Positions 1-7,393 of a stretch of 8,601 bases of DNA are shown here, piece by piece. This stretch comes from Bacteroidales bacterium. GTDB taxonomy: Bacteria > Bacteroidota > Bacteroidia > Bacteroidales > UBA932. A model generated the notes under the pieces. The model was not told where the DNA came from, did not search any database, and saw only the letters and a program-made list of their open reading frames with translations. The DNA lies in the NCBI GenBank assembly GCA_017561265.1, contig JAFZDJ010000060.1, positions 1 through 8,601 on the forward strand, given 5' to 3'. Every line of letters starts with the position of its first letter. Positions within the stretch are counted from its first letter, which is position 1. The position numbers and the translations under genes were made by a program.

Positions 1-759
1 CATGTCAATAAAGAAGAATGTGAAGACAACAACCAGCATGTCGACCGAGAAGATTTTATCAAACTCGAACTGACAGAAGATCGGAGCTATGGATTCAGGA
101 GCTGACACGATTCCTTTGAACTCAGTCACGCCAAGAGGAATACCGATGACCATAGTGATGATGATTCCCAAGAGAATCGCTCCAGGTACATTGCGTGAAT
201 ACATGAAGCCTGTAATGACCAGACCGATAAAAGCAAGTAATGCAGATCCTGAGGTGACGTCACCAAGGGCGACGAGGGTAGCTCCATCCGCAACTACTAC
301 ACCGGCACTCTTAAGACCTATAAAAGCGATGAAGAGTCCGATGCCGGCTCCGATGGCATTTCTCAGGCTCATAGGAATCGCATTTACAATAGCTTCTCGT
401 AAATTGGTAAGTGTCAATACTATAAAGATAATACCCTCGATAAGTACTGCTGTAAGGGCGAACTGCCATGAGTATCCCATTCCCATGCACACACTGTAAA
501 CGAAGAATGCGTTCAATCCCATTCCTGGAGCCAGACCGAAAGGAAGCTTGCCGACAAAAGCCATTGCAAGACATCCTACTATAGCAGCCAGAGCGGTAGA
601 TGTAAATACAGAACCTACCGGCATACCATCAAGCTCGCCGAACATTGTCGGATTGACTGCAAGGATATATGACATGGTGAGGAATGTGGTGATACCGGCA
701 ACAATCTCAGTGCGGACCGTTGTCTTTGTGGAATCAAATCCGAATAGTTTCTTGAGCAT
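1..759 (-). CDS. NCS2-family purine permease, AzgA-like (N-terminal 253 residues; C-terminus beyond the window)
   Basis: This is an inner-membrane transporter expected to take up purine nucleobases (hypoxanthine, guanine or adenine) by cation symport. The start is the ATG at 759-757; the reading frame stays open to base 1, giving 253 residues of a family that is usually about 430. The N-terminus has the family signature: FGFD, then TTVRTEIVAGITTFLTMSYI at 13-32 and AVNP at 34-37. The conserved PFGLAPGMGLNAFF lies at 73-86, in the substrate-binding part of the fold. Hydrophobic helices are visible near 20-35, 52-70, 78-95, 100-117, 136-151, 171-185, 192-209 and 240-252. The fragment ends in FFFIDM, where AzgA-type proteins carry a conserved FxFxD motif. 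The gene follows the outer-membrane barrel gene by 11 bases and so is probably co-transcribed with it. No Shine-Dalgarno is present. The family call is firm; the exact substrate is inferred. Confidence 0.92.
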   Translation of the reverse strand, partial: MLKKLFGFDSTKTTVRTEIVAGITTFLTMSYILAVNPTMFGELDGMPVGSVFTSTALAAIVGCLAMAFVGKLPFGLAPGMGLNAFFVYSVCMGMGYSWQFALTAVLIEGIIFIVLTLTNLREAIVNAIPMSLRNAIGAGIGLFIAFIGLKSAGVVVADGATLVALGDVTSGSALLAFIGLVITGFMYSRNVPGAILLGIIITMVIGIPLGVTEFKGIVSAPESIAPIFCQFEFDKIFSVDMLVVVFTFFFIDM

Positions 760-770
760 ATCGTTTCAGT

Positions 771-1481
771 TTAGAAAGTCCATTTTGCACCGACAGCCGG
801 CATGGCATGGAATCCTTTTGCAACAAAGTTTGCAGAAAGCTCCAGTTCTCCACCGACACTAAGATGTATGTTTTCCCATCCTTTGATCTTGTTCATGTTT
901 ACCCAGAACTGAGGTTCGGTCATGAATATGAATTCAGTTCCTTGCCAAGGACGATGTTCTCTCCAGAAATCTGCGAATCCGCTGAACGTACACCATCCTT
1001 TCGCAAACTCGATTCCCCACACACCTGTAATCTGGAAATTGTGCATCTGGCACTTGCCAAGAGCATCGAACGTTCCAGGAATCGCCTTATACATAGCAGA
1101 GACTGACCATGTCTTTGTAAAATCCTTCGAGTGTCCGGAATATGTAAGGCCTCCGAGGAATGAATTGTTGAACGCGGTTCCTACACTGAGTCCGCCATTA
1201 TATTCAACGTGAACGGAAAGCCAGTTTACTTTTGAATCCTGCCAGAAATTCAGTTCGCGGGCAATTTCCCAATATGCTCCACTGGCTTTGGGAGAGTAGT
1301 CAAAGTCAATAAAGAAGAATGTGCTTCCGCCGGCATCAGGACGGAACATTTCCACCGTTGATGTGAAGCATCCTCGACCAGCATCATAGAACAGCTGCAA
1401 GTTCTGAGCCTGTACCTTATTTATCCCTGATGTAAAGATGATGGATAAAAGCAGTAAAGATGTAATGAAAGGCTTTTTCAT
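771..1481 (-). CDS. Tsx-like outer-membrane beta-barrel protein (DUF5020 type)
   Basis: A 236-residue exported protein. Residues 1-25 form a signal peptide: KK, a hydrophobic core (LLLLSIIF), and a VQA cleavage site before Q26. The mature part alternates aromatic and polar residues as beta strands do (STFFFIDFDY at 53-62, WLSVHVEYNGGL at 87-98, ITGVWGIEFA at 151-160, FIFMTEPQFWV at 184-194). It ends in Phe (AKWTF), the usual terminal residue of Gram-negative outer-membrane barrels. The pattern matches my recollection of the Bacteroidota DUF5020 family, which resembles the nucleoside channel Tsx of enterobacteria. It is the promoter-proximal gene, followed after 11 bases by a purine permease, so a channel for nucleosides or bases is a reasonable inference. 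It has not been shown from sequence alone. Cysteines at 38, 144 and 164 are unusual for a barrel; their role is unclear. Confidence 0.85.
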   Translation of the reverse strand: MKKPFITSLLLLSIIFTSGINKVQAQNLQLFYDAGRGCFTSTVEMFRPDAGGSTFFFIDFDYSPKASGAYWEIARELNFWQDSKVNWLSVHVEYNGGLSVGTAFNNSFLGGLTYSGHSKDFTKTWSVSAMYKAIPGTFDALGKCQMHNFQITGVWGIEFAKGWCTFSGFADFWREHRPWQGTEFIFMTEPQFWVNMNKIKGWENIHLSVGGELELSANFVAKGFHAMPAVGAKWTF

Positions 1482-1500
1482 AAATTATGATTTATGTGTG

Positions 1501-1531
1501 TAAAGTTATAGAAATAAAACCTTATTTCAAA
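1501..1531 (-). promoter_or_regulatory. Probable Bacteroidota promoter of the barrel-permease unit
   Basis: Read on the minus strand, a TTTG at 1531-1528 is followed after 19 bases by TAACTTTA at 1508-1501. That differs from the -7 consensus TAnnTTTG only in the last base. The spacing fits the 19-21 bases usual between the -33 and -7 boxes. Transcription would begin near 1495, leaving a leader of roughly 14 A/T-rich bases before the ATG at 1481 and no room for a riboswitch. The surrounding DNA is very A/T rich, so a chance match is possible. Confidence 0.5.
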
Positions 1532-1601
1532 TAATTGAGCAATCTCAGCTCTTCATATACTCCTCATGGAAAGTTCGATAATCAGTAATCGGCCCGAACA
1601 C

Positions 1602-1631
1602 AAAAAAGAGAACCGGCGATGGTTCTCTTTT
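1602..1631 (-). terminator. Intrinsic terminator after prmA
   Basis: An 11-base perfect inverted repeat (AAAAGAGAACC at 1604-1614 and GGTTCTCTTTT at 1621-1631) encloses the 6-base loop 1615-1620. On the minus strand the hairpin runs directly into six T residues (plus-strand A at 1602-1607), the classic rho-independent arrangement. It lies 18 bases past the prmA stop codon and upstream of the promoter for the next minus-strand genes. It therefore separates the asmA-like/prmA unit from the barrel/permease unit. Confidence 0.85.
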
Positions 1632-1649
1632 AAAGACTGAAGCTTGATG

Positions 1650-2504
1650 TTATTTCCTGAATTTTATGCAGCACCAGTTGTCCATAGAGTCATGGCTGAC
1701 GTATTCCAAGCCGTTGGCTGCAGCTGTTCCGATCAGCATAGGCATATCCTCTACATAGAAGCCGCTTACGAAAAGGAGACCTCCCTTATGAAGTGAATGG
1801 GCATATGTCGGCATGTCCTGAAGCAGGATGTTGCGGTTGATGTTGGCAAGAAGTACGTCATAAGAGTTTCTCTGAAGGAGGGATGCATCTCCGCAGTATG
1901 TCTCCATGATTTTGCCGACCCTGTTGAGCCTTGCATTGTCATAGGCTGATATGGCAGCTACTGCATCTATATCGATTCCATAGACTCTCTCTGCCTTCAT
2001 CTTAGCCGCGAGAATAGCCAGAATGGCAGTTCCGCATCCCATGTCCATGACTACCTTTCCGCGCACATCCTCTTCATTCTGCAGAAGAGCGCGGCACATC
2101 ATATATGTGGTCTGGTGATGACCGGTTCCGAAAGCCATCTTCGGATCTATGGTGATGTTGAAGCGGGTTCTCTTGAGATCCTTATGGAAGGATGCCTTGA
2201 TTGTGCATGCATTGTCCACGACGATTGGTGTGAACTGGCTTTCCCAGACGGCGTTCCAGTTGACTGCGGGCATAAGGTTCGCTGAGAATTCCACGTCGAA
2301 TCCCATTCCTTCCAAGCCTCCTAGTACTACTTTAAGAGACTGAGCGTCATAAAGTTCCTTCTGTATGTAGCATTTAAGATAAGGATCTTCCATGGTAAAT
2401 GATTCGAAAGGCAGTTCGCTGATCTCTGCTGTAACGATTTCTGCATTTTCTTCGCTGAACGGTGCGATCTTTATCGCAACTTCAATGTACTCCTGACTGT
2501 TCAT
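1650..2504 (-). CDS. prmA: Ribosomal protein L11 methyltransferase
   Basis: Cytoplasmic SAM-dependent enzyme that methylates lysine side chains and the N-terminal amino group of ribosomal protein bL11. The 284-residue length is normal for Bacteroidota PrmA. The N-terminal substrate-recognition domain contains GMGFD at 66-70 and the typical NWNAVWESQF at 82-91. The methyltransferase core begins with the family signature DPKMAFGTGHHQTT at 120-133. Motif I of the SAM pocket, MDMGCGTAILAI, is at 153-164; the acidic loop GIDID is at 176-180; and the LLANINRNIL segment at 218-227 stands where PrmA has its LANI motif. The start codon lies inside the end of the asmA-like gene (23-base overlap, different frame) and has no Shine-Dalgarno, so translation is probably coupled to it. 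A strong hairpin terminator follows the stop. All key motifs are intact. Confidence 0.97.
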   Translation of the reverse strand: MNSQEYIEVAIKIAPFSEENAEIVTAEISELPFESFTMEDPYLKCYIQKELYDAQSLKVVLGGLEGMGFDVEFSANLMPAVNWNAVWESQFTPIVVDNACTIKASFHKDLKRTRFNITIDPKMAFGTGHHQTTYMMCRALLQNEEDVRGKVVMDMGCGTAILAILAAKMKAERVYGIDIDAVAAISAYDNARLNRVGKIMETYCGDASLLQRNSYDVLLANINRNILLQDMPTYAHSLHKGGLLFVSGFYVEDMPMLIGTAAANGLEYVSHDSMDNWCCIKFRK

Positions 2505-5500
2505 CTTCTATATTTCTTTTTATTATCATTTCATTCAATGTCCTGGATATGGACAGACTGTCTACTGGCAGAACAGCTTCTGCCTTCATGCTTTCCTCTT
2601 CGAGCTGTCTCTGTTCTTCAGCTGTCAGCTCTTCCATATCCTGTTCGGCTGCATTTACATAGCCGATGTTCTCCTTATGAGCATTGATTGCGTCCTGACG
2701 TTCATTTTCCTTCACCGCAATCTCTACGCCCTTCTCGAAGATGCCTCTGATTGATTCGGCCAGATTGATTCTGGTCTGGTCAATGACTGCTGTGAATACA
2801 GGCACGTCGGTGGTCCGGTATTTAGGCTTTCCTATCTTGAATTTCATGTTGTCGAAGTCTGGACCGTATATGTTCACTCCCACTTTGAATACGATAGGCG
2901 AACGTATGATCGATACATGGTACTTGTATGACATGTCCATGTTCTGTAATCCGCTGAGAGCCAATGTGTATCTGTCCAGATCAAGGATGAAAGGGAATAC
3001 TTCCAGAGTGTTGTCCTGTATTACTCCTTCTACAGTCATCTTGTCGATTCTTCCTTCTTTCCTGTTCTTGAACTTCAATTTCTGGGCAAGACTGCTGAAG
3101 ACTTCATTGTCCTTCATGGTCAGATCTTCTCCTTCGATCCTTACAACTCCGTTGATGGAAGGTGTGAGAATGTTCATGCATGTATCCAGGCTTGCAGTTG
3201 CTGCCATCTGACAGTCAATCAGTCCGCTGAACGATTTCAGCAGTGGCATTATCGTATCTATCGCAGGCATCATGGCGATGACCTTCTCCGATGTCACGTC
3301 CATAAGGTTGAAATTGAATCCTGTCCTTATGTCCTTCTTTGTCCTGGTCGAATAAAAGCCTTCGAATTCTGCTTTTCCCATGTTTGTTCCTGCAGTCGAG
3401 TTTATTATCTGCATGCAGCGTTCCTTCATCAGGATATCGGCTTTAAGACTGTCGATATGAAGGTCGGAAAAGCTTATGTCGGAGGCATGCAGCCTGATGT
3501 CGGCATTGAGGTCTGCCGGCACTATGATGAGTGAGTTTCCGTTGTCTGCTTCCAATGAGTCCGCAACTACCATCTTGAGGAATTCCGAGTCAGATGCTCC
3601 GGACATTGCTCCTGCTTCGGAATCAGGATCGAAGGACATTCCTGCGTTGAATGCGGCAAGGAGCTCGTCTGCATTCATCTTTCCGCTGCTGAGATCCATG
3701 TCCAGATTGTAGGTTCCGCGTCCGAGAAGCGCTCTTCTCAGGCCGCTCAGCGAGCCTTTGGCAGATACTTCCGAGTCTCCTGATACCATCTTGAACTCGT
3801 TGATTTTGAACTCGTTATTGTTGAATTCGATATCTGTACCCTTCAGTATGTTCCTTAAAGGCAGGTAAGGAGTCATGAGGATACCTGTACGCACTTTGAT
3901 GCCTCCGCTGATGTCCCATTTGCGGAAGTTTTCAGCCAGTGCACCGTCAAGCGAGAAATTGATGTCGCTGGCCTTGAATGATTCTTCCGTCATCCATTCA
4001 GGAATCTCTCTGACATTGCGTCGCGACCTGAGTTGTGTCATCAATGAATCACGAGGAATCTCTGGATGGGCAGCAGAAAGCGAATCCATATAGGCCTTTC
4101 TCTTGAGCCTTCGTTCTATAGAGTTCATTGCTGCTGTTCCATTAAGTTCCGCATCAGTGAGGATTGCGCGGTTGGTGTTGTCTCTCAGATAGATACGCTT
4201 GTTGCTGCTTCTGAGACTGAGCACAGGAATCTCCGGGTTGTCCTTTTTAGGCACCATCTGGAAGCTGGTGCGTGTGTTGTCCAGAGTCACCGACATGCCT
4301 TCGCCATCCTTCAATGCCAGTTCCTGTGCGTCCAGATGGCCTCCGAGCGGATGAACCTTCTTGTCATCACCCTTCATTGCATCTACGGAATTCTTTGCGG
4401 CAAACGATATCTCAGTTCCGTTGAATTCCAATGCTTCCTTCAATGCGATGTCAGCCTTGGCCAATGTTCCGTTTATGCCGAGAAGCCTGAATGTGCCGGC
4501 TCCTGTCCTTGAAGTCTTTGACTCTGGCGCCAGGTCTATTGCGAAATCCTTCAGACTTATGGATATGGTGTCGGCAGGGGAATCAAGGATGAGCCTGTCA
4601 CTGCTGATGTTTCCCGTAATCTCTGCCATTCCGAAGTTGTAGATGTCCATCTGCGAGAGTCTGATGCTTCCGTTCAGCTTGGCTGAAAGACCTCCTTCTG
4701 CATGGATGGCATAGTCTTCAGGAAGGAATGAGACAAGAGAGTCTGCAGAAGCTCTCATGCGGCCGTCTATCTCGACAAGAGGGTCGTCTCCGATAAGATC
4801 TGTCAGCTTGATTCCGGCATCGAGACTGAGTCCGTATGTGTCCAGGTCAAGATCTTCCACCCGGACATTCACCTTTCCTTCATTGTCCGTCTCTGCTCCG
4901 GCTTCCAATGCAATGCTTATGCTGTGCTTTACGTCCTTGTGGCTTATGTTCGAATGTGGTACCGACAAAGCAACTTCGAATGACGGAAGCGTACCATTGC
5001 CGATAGTGCCCTTGCAGGAGCCTGAAAGTGAAATCCGGGCATCTGTACGTATGTCTGCCGTTTCCGGTATTATCTTCTTGATGAATCCGTCGATCAGATC
5101 CTCTATCCTGCAGGCTTCCATACCGAAACGTCCGTCCAGAGCTATGCCGCTGTCTTCCTTGCTTATGTCCAGGTCAAACTCTATCGGCATGGCAGCTATG
5201 TCAGCTCTGAAGCCATGAAGAGCTACCGATAACGGTTCCTTTTCTGTGATTCCGGCTGTGCCTTTTATGCTGATCGGGATATTTATCCTGCCGAATGCGT
5301 TTGTCGCCAGAAGGGCATTTGCTTCAGTATGGATATCCATATGGTCATGATGTTCATGCATGTGAAGCTTGTCTACCCTAAGTCCTAATGTGTCGGACGC
5401 CAACCTTCCTGCGACAATAAGGCTGTCGAATGTGAGGCCTATCCTGTTTCTTGAAACTTTTCTCGTGTCGAGCCTTCCGTCAAATCCGATCTTCTTTACG

Positions 5501-6102
5501 TCTATCATTGCGAAAAGGGTATCCTCGCTGTCAGTGTAGACAATGTGTGGATGGTCAGAAAGCCTGATTCTGCCTATCGATATCGGAGGCAGGGCGGTTG
5601 ATGTCGTATCCTCATCTTCCGGTAGACGGAATATATCCCAGTTGACGTTGGTGCTGTCGAATGAATGGGCGAATATGCGCGGCCTGACCATCACTATATG
5701 GGATATGCTTACCTTGCCTGACAGCAATGATACGACATTTATGCCTGCTGAGAATCTGCGGAATGATGCGAGAGTGTCTGTTTCTTCTCCGCATCCGCTG
5801 TAGAGCAGCCTTCCTTGAGGACTTTGCTTTCTGAGGTCTTCAAATCTGTCGGATGGGTATGTCAGTGAACCGTCTTCCAAGCTTATTCCGACATTCGGGA
5901 AATGGCGGAACATGCTGACCCTGACCTTGCTGAACTCCAGATTGCCGTCAATATATTCCGGGGCATATCTGTCTATCAGCCTGTTGACCATGGAAGTAGA
6001 AAGAAGCAGCTGGATGGCAAGCAGAAGGCCTGCCCATATTATGGCTGTCCATAGAATCAATCGGAGGATCCTTACCGCTATATGTCTTTTCTTCTTTTCC
6101 AT
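2482..6102 (-). CDS. Large AsmA-like envelope protein
   Basis: A 1206-residue protein of the AsmA/TamB/YhdP type: an inner-membrane anchor followed by a very long beta-rich periplasmic region. Family members are modelled as grooved bridges carrying phospholipid to the outer membrane. Residues 1-7 are basic (MEKKKRH) and a single transmembrane helix covers about 12-34. It is followed by the AsmA-like start (STSMVNRLIDRYAPEYIDGNLEFSKV, about 35-60, then FRHFPNVGISLEDGSL). The remainder shows many alternating hydrophobic strands with recurring LxxDAxIxLT-like and GxLSG-like segments and no enzyme motif. The C-terminal 130 residues hold KPKYRTTDVPVFTAVIDQTR and a Glu/Gln-rich probable helix around 1150-1178 (EELTAEEQRQLEEE). 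It has a candidate -7 box 15 bases upstream, is first in its unit and overlaps prmA by 23 bases. The AsmA-like assignment is strong; the lipid-transfer role is inferred from family work in Escherichia coli. Confidence 0.88.
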   Translation of the reverse strand: MEKKKRHIAVRILRLILWTAIIWAGLLLAIQLLLSTSMVNRLIDRYAPEYIDGNLEFSKVRVSMFRHFPNVGISLEDGSLTYPSDRFEDLRKQSPQGRLLYSGCGEETDTLASFRRFSAGINVVSLLSGKVSISHIVMVRPRIFAHSFDSTNVNWDIFRLPEDEDTTSTALPPISIGRIRLSDHPHIVYTDSEDTLFAMIDVKKIGFDGRLDTRKVSRNRIGLTFDSLIVAGRLASDTLGLRVDKLHMHEHHDHMDIHTEANALLATNAFGRINIPISIKGTAGITEKEPLSVALHGFRADIAAMPIEFDLDISKEDSGIALDGRFGMEACRIEDLIDGFIKKIIPETADIRTDARISLSGSCKGTIGNGTLPSFEVALSVPHSNISHKDVKHSISIALEAGAETDNEGKVNVRVEDLDLDTYGLSLDAGIKLTDLIGDDPLVEIDGRMRASADSLVSFLPEDYAIHAEGGLSAKLNGSIRLSQMDIYNFGMAEITGNISSDRLILDSPADTISISLKDFAIDLAPESKTSRTGAGTFRLLGINGTLAKADIALKEALEFNGTEISFAAKNSVDAMKGDDKKVHPLGGHLDAQELALKDGEGMSVTLDNTRTSFQMVPKKDNPEIPVLSLRSSNKRIYLRDNTNRAILTDAELNGTAAMNSIERRLKRKAYMDSLSAAHPEIPRDSLMTQLRSRRNVREIPEWMTEESFKASDINFSLDGALAENFRKWDISGGIKVRTGILMTPYLPLRNILKGTDIEFNNNEFKINEFKMVSGDSEVSAKGSLSGLRRALLGRGTYNLDMDLSSGKMNADELLAAFNAGMSFDPDSEAGAMSGASDSEFLKMVVADSLEADNGNSLIIVPADLNADIRLHASDISFSDLHIDSLKADILMKERCMQIINSTAGTNMGKAEFEGFYSTRTKKDIRTGFNFNLMDVTSEKVIAMMPAIDTIMPLLKSFSGLIDCQMAATASLDTCMNILTPSINGVVRIEGEDLTMKDNEVFSSLAQKLKFKNRKEGRIDKMTVEGVIQDNTLEVFPFILDLDRYTLALSGLQNMDMSYKYHVSIIRSPIVFKVGVNIYGPDFDNMKFKIGKPKYRTTDVPVFTAVIDQTRINLAESIRGIFEKGVEIAVKENERQDAINAHKENIGYVNAAEQDMEELTAEEQRQLEEESMKAEAVLPVDSLSISRTLNEMIIKRNIEDEQSGVH

Positions 6103-6117
6103 ATATTACCGAACATA

Positions 6118-6125
6118 CAAAGATA
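6118..6125 (-). promoter_or_regulatory. -7 box of the asmA-like/prmA promoter
   Basis: On the minus strand TATCTTTG (6125-6118) is an exact match to the Bacteroidota -7 consensus TAnnTTTG. It ends 15 bases before the ATG at 6102, giving a leader of only about 8-10 bases. No good -33 TTG stands at the expected 19-21 bases upstream; the nearest TTG (6153-6151) is 25 bases away. The call therefore rests on the -7 box and its position alone. Confidence 0.5.
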
Positions 6126-6138
6126 TATAAAATAATCC

Positions 6139-6151
6139 GTGATTTATTCAC
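6139..6151. repeat. Short inverted repeat in the divergent intergenic region
   Basis: GTGA at 6139-6142 and TCAC at 6148-6151 form a dyad around a 5-base A/T centre. It lies where the -33 region of the minus-strand promoter would be, in the 136-base gap between the two divergent genes. It looks like a weak operator half-site pair, but four-base arms are common by chance. Confidence 0.25.
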
Positions 6152-6183
6152 AATCATATGTTAATATCTATGAAACATTTTTG

Positions 6184-6214
6184 TTGCATGCATCGTCTTG
6201 ACATGCTAATTTTG
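6184..6214 (+). promoter_or_regulatory. Promoter of the ATPase-sirtuin unit
   Basis: TTG at 6184-6186 is followed after 20 bases by TAATTTTG at 6207-6214, an exact match to the -7 consensus TAnnTTTG with correct spacing. Transcription should start near 6220-6222, giving a leader of about 18 bases before the ATG at 6239. The perfect 8-base palindrome TGCATGCA (6185-6192) overlaps the -33 element. No Shine-Dalgarno lies before the ATG. Confidence 0.65.
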
Positions 6215-6238
6215 CACATTGAAAGTAATTGATATCAG

Positions 6239-7393
6239 ATGGATACTCCTTTTATATATGACAAGCATGTGACCGGCCGCTATTTCATCGGCAGAAGATC
6301 TGAATGCATGATTCTGGGAAATCTTCTCAGAGCCGGCGAACATGTCTCTATTTATGAACCACCGAAGACGGGCAAGATGTCTCTTGTCCATCAGACTCTA
6401 TATAATCTCAGGAACGACGGAATGCAGTTTACCGTCGCTTTTGTGGATATGTTGAATGTCAGGACCTTGAGCGATTTTCTGATCAAGTTCGGAACAGCTG
6501 TGATGAAATCAGCGGCATCTACTCCGGATGATTATGCCGCTATTGTCCGTGACTATCTAGCAGGTACCCACTTCGTCTTCGACCGGGTACGTTTCATGAC
6601 TTATGAGGAACTCGTGTCGCTGAACTGGAATCCGGACATGAATGATGTGGAGAAGATGCTTGAGCTGCCTCAGAGGATAGCCAAGGAAAAGCATATCCCG
6701 TTCTTTGTGATCTTGAAGGAATTCCAGAACCTGATGAACGCAGATGAGTATGATGATGTGTTCAAGCTCATGGAAAGGATGATGAAGGAAAGGGACAGGT
6801 CCAATCCTTATCCTGTTGTGTATGTCATGTCAGGAGCCATGGTCAATGCCATGAAGTTCATTTTCGAGGAGAAGCGTTATTTCTATCGTCAGGTCAACCA
6901 TGTGGCTCTTGCTCCGGTTGATGAGAAGGAGATCATCGAACATGTCGTGAAAGGCTTCCTCAATGGAATGGGTAAGTCCTTCGACAGGAATCTTGCAATG
7001 GGAGCATGCGAGCTTTTCAAGTGCAACCTCTGGTATATGAATCACCTCGCGGCTATATGTGACGCTCTTTCCAAAGGATTTGTGACTGAAACGATGATGA
7101 CCGATGCTCTCAATTCGATGATTGCCGTCCATGAACCGAGATTCATTTCCATCATCAACGACCTTACGGATCATCAGCTGAGTCTGCTCAGGGCTGTCCT
7201 GGACGGCGTGGTCAAGTTCAGCGCCTCGGACGTAATCGAGAAGTACCGTCTTAATTCATCTGCAAATGTCCGCAGAGTTAAGGATGCTCTGAAGAAGAAG
7301 GAAGTATTGACCTTCAATGAAAAGGACGAGCCGATAATTCTTGATCCGCTTTTTGAATATTGGGTTAGCAATTTTTATTTTGAGATACGATGA
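6239..7393 (+). CDS. COG1672-like archaeal-type P-loop ATPase with degenerate Walker motifs
   Basis: A 384-residue soluble protein of the ATPase class often described as archaeal-type predicted ATPase (STAND-like). It opens with the family's usual NPF/FIGR pattern: DTPFIYDKHVTGRYFIGRR at 2-20. The P-loop is EPPKTGKM at 40-47. It keeps G45 and K46 but has Glu in place of the first Gly and Met in place of the Ser/Thr that coordinates Mg. The Walker B strand FFVILKEFQN (155-164) has Lys160 where Asp is usual, with Glu161 kept. A sensor-like strand VVYVMSG lies at 193-199. The C-terminal part (about 305-384) looks like a winged helix with the conserved LDPLFEYWV near the end. The gene overlaps the sirtuin by ATGA, so the two are translationally coupled. 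Biological role unknown; weak or absent hydrolysis is inferred from the motif changes. Confidence 0.85.
   Translation: MDTPFIYDKHVTGRYFIGRRSECMILGNLLRAGEHVSIYEPPKTGKMSLVHQTLYNLRNDGMQFTVAFVDMLNVRTLSDFLIKFGTAVMKSAASTPDDYAAIVRDYLAGTHFVFDRVRFMTYEELVSLNWNPDMNDVEKMLELPQRIAKEKHIPFFVILKEFQNLMNADEYDDVFKLMERMMKERDRSNPYPVVYVMSGAMVNAMKFIFEEKRYFYRQVNHVALAPVDEKEIIEHVVKGFLNGMGKSFDRNLAMGACELFKCNLWYMNHLAAICDALSKGFVTETMMTDALNSMIAVHEPRFISIINDLTDHQLSLLRAVLDGVVKFSASDVIEKYRLNSSANVRRVKDALKKKEVLTFNEKDEPIILDPLFEYWVSNFYFEIR

Noticed and set aside
89..499. A 136-residue plus-strand open frame opposite the permease
   Set aside because: The minus strand here encodes clear NCS2 permease motifs; the plus-strand product has no recognisable feature.
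1482..1600. A purine riboswitch before the barrel-permease unit
   Set aside because: The predicted leader is only about 14 bases, and no purine aptamer pattern is visible upstream; the TGAG/CTCA pair near 1536-1547 is too short to support one.
2741..5218. Several plus-strand open frames of 72-156 residues inside the asmA-like gene
   Set aside because: They lie opposite a continuous 1206-codon gene, are rich in Ser, Arg and Pro as expected from reversed codons, and have no promoter or family motif.
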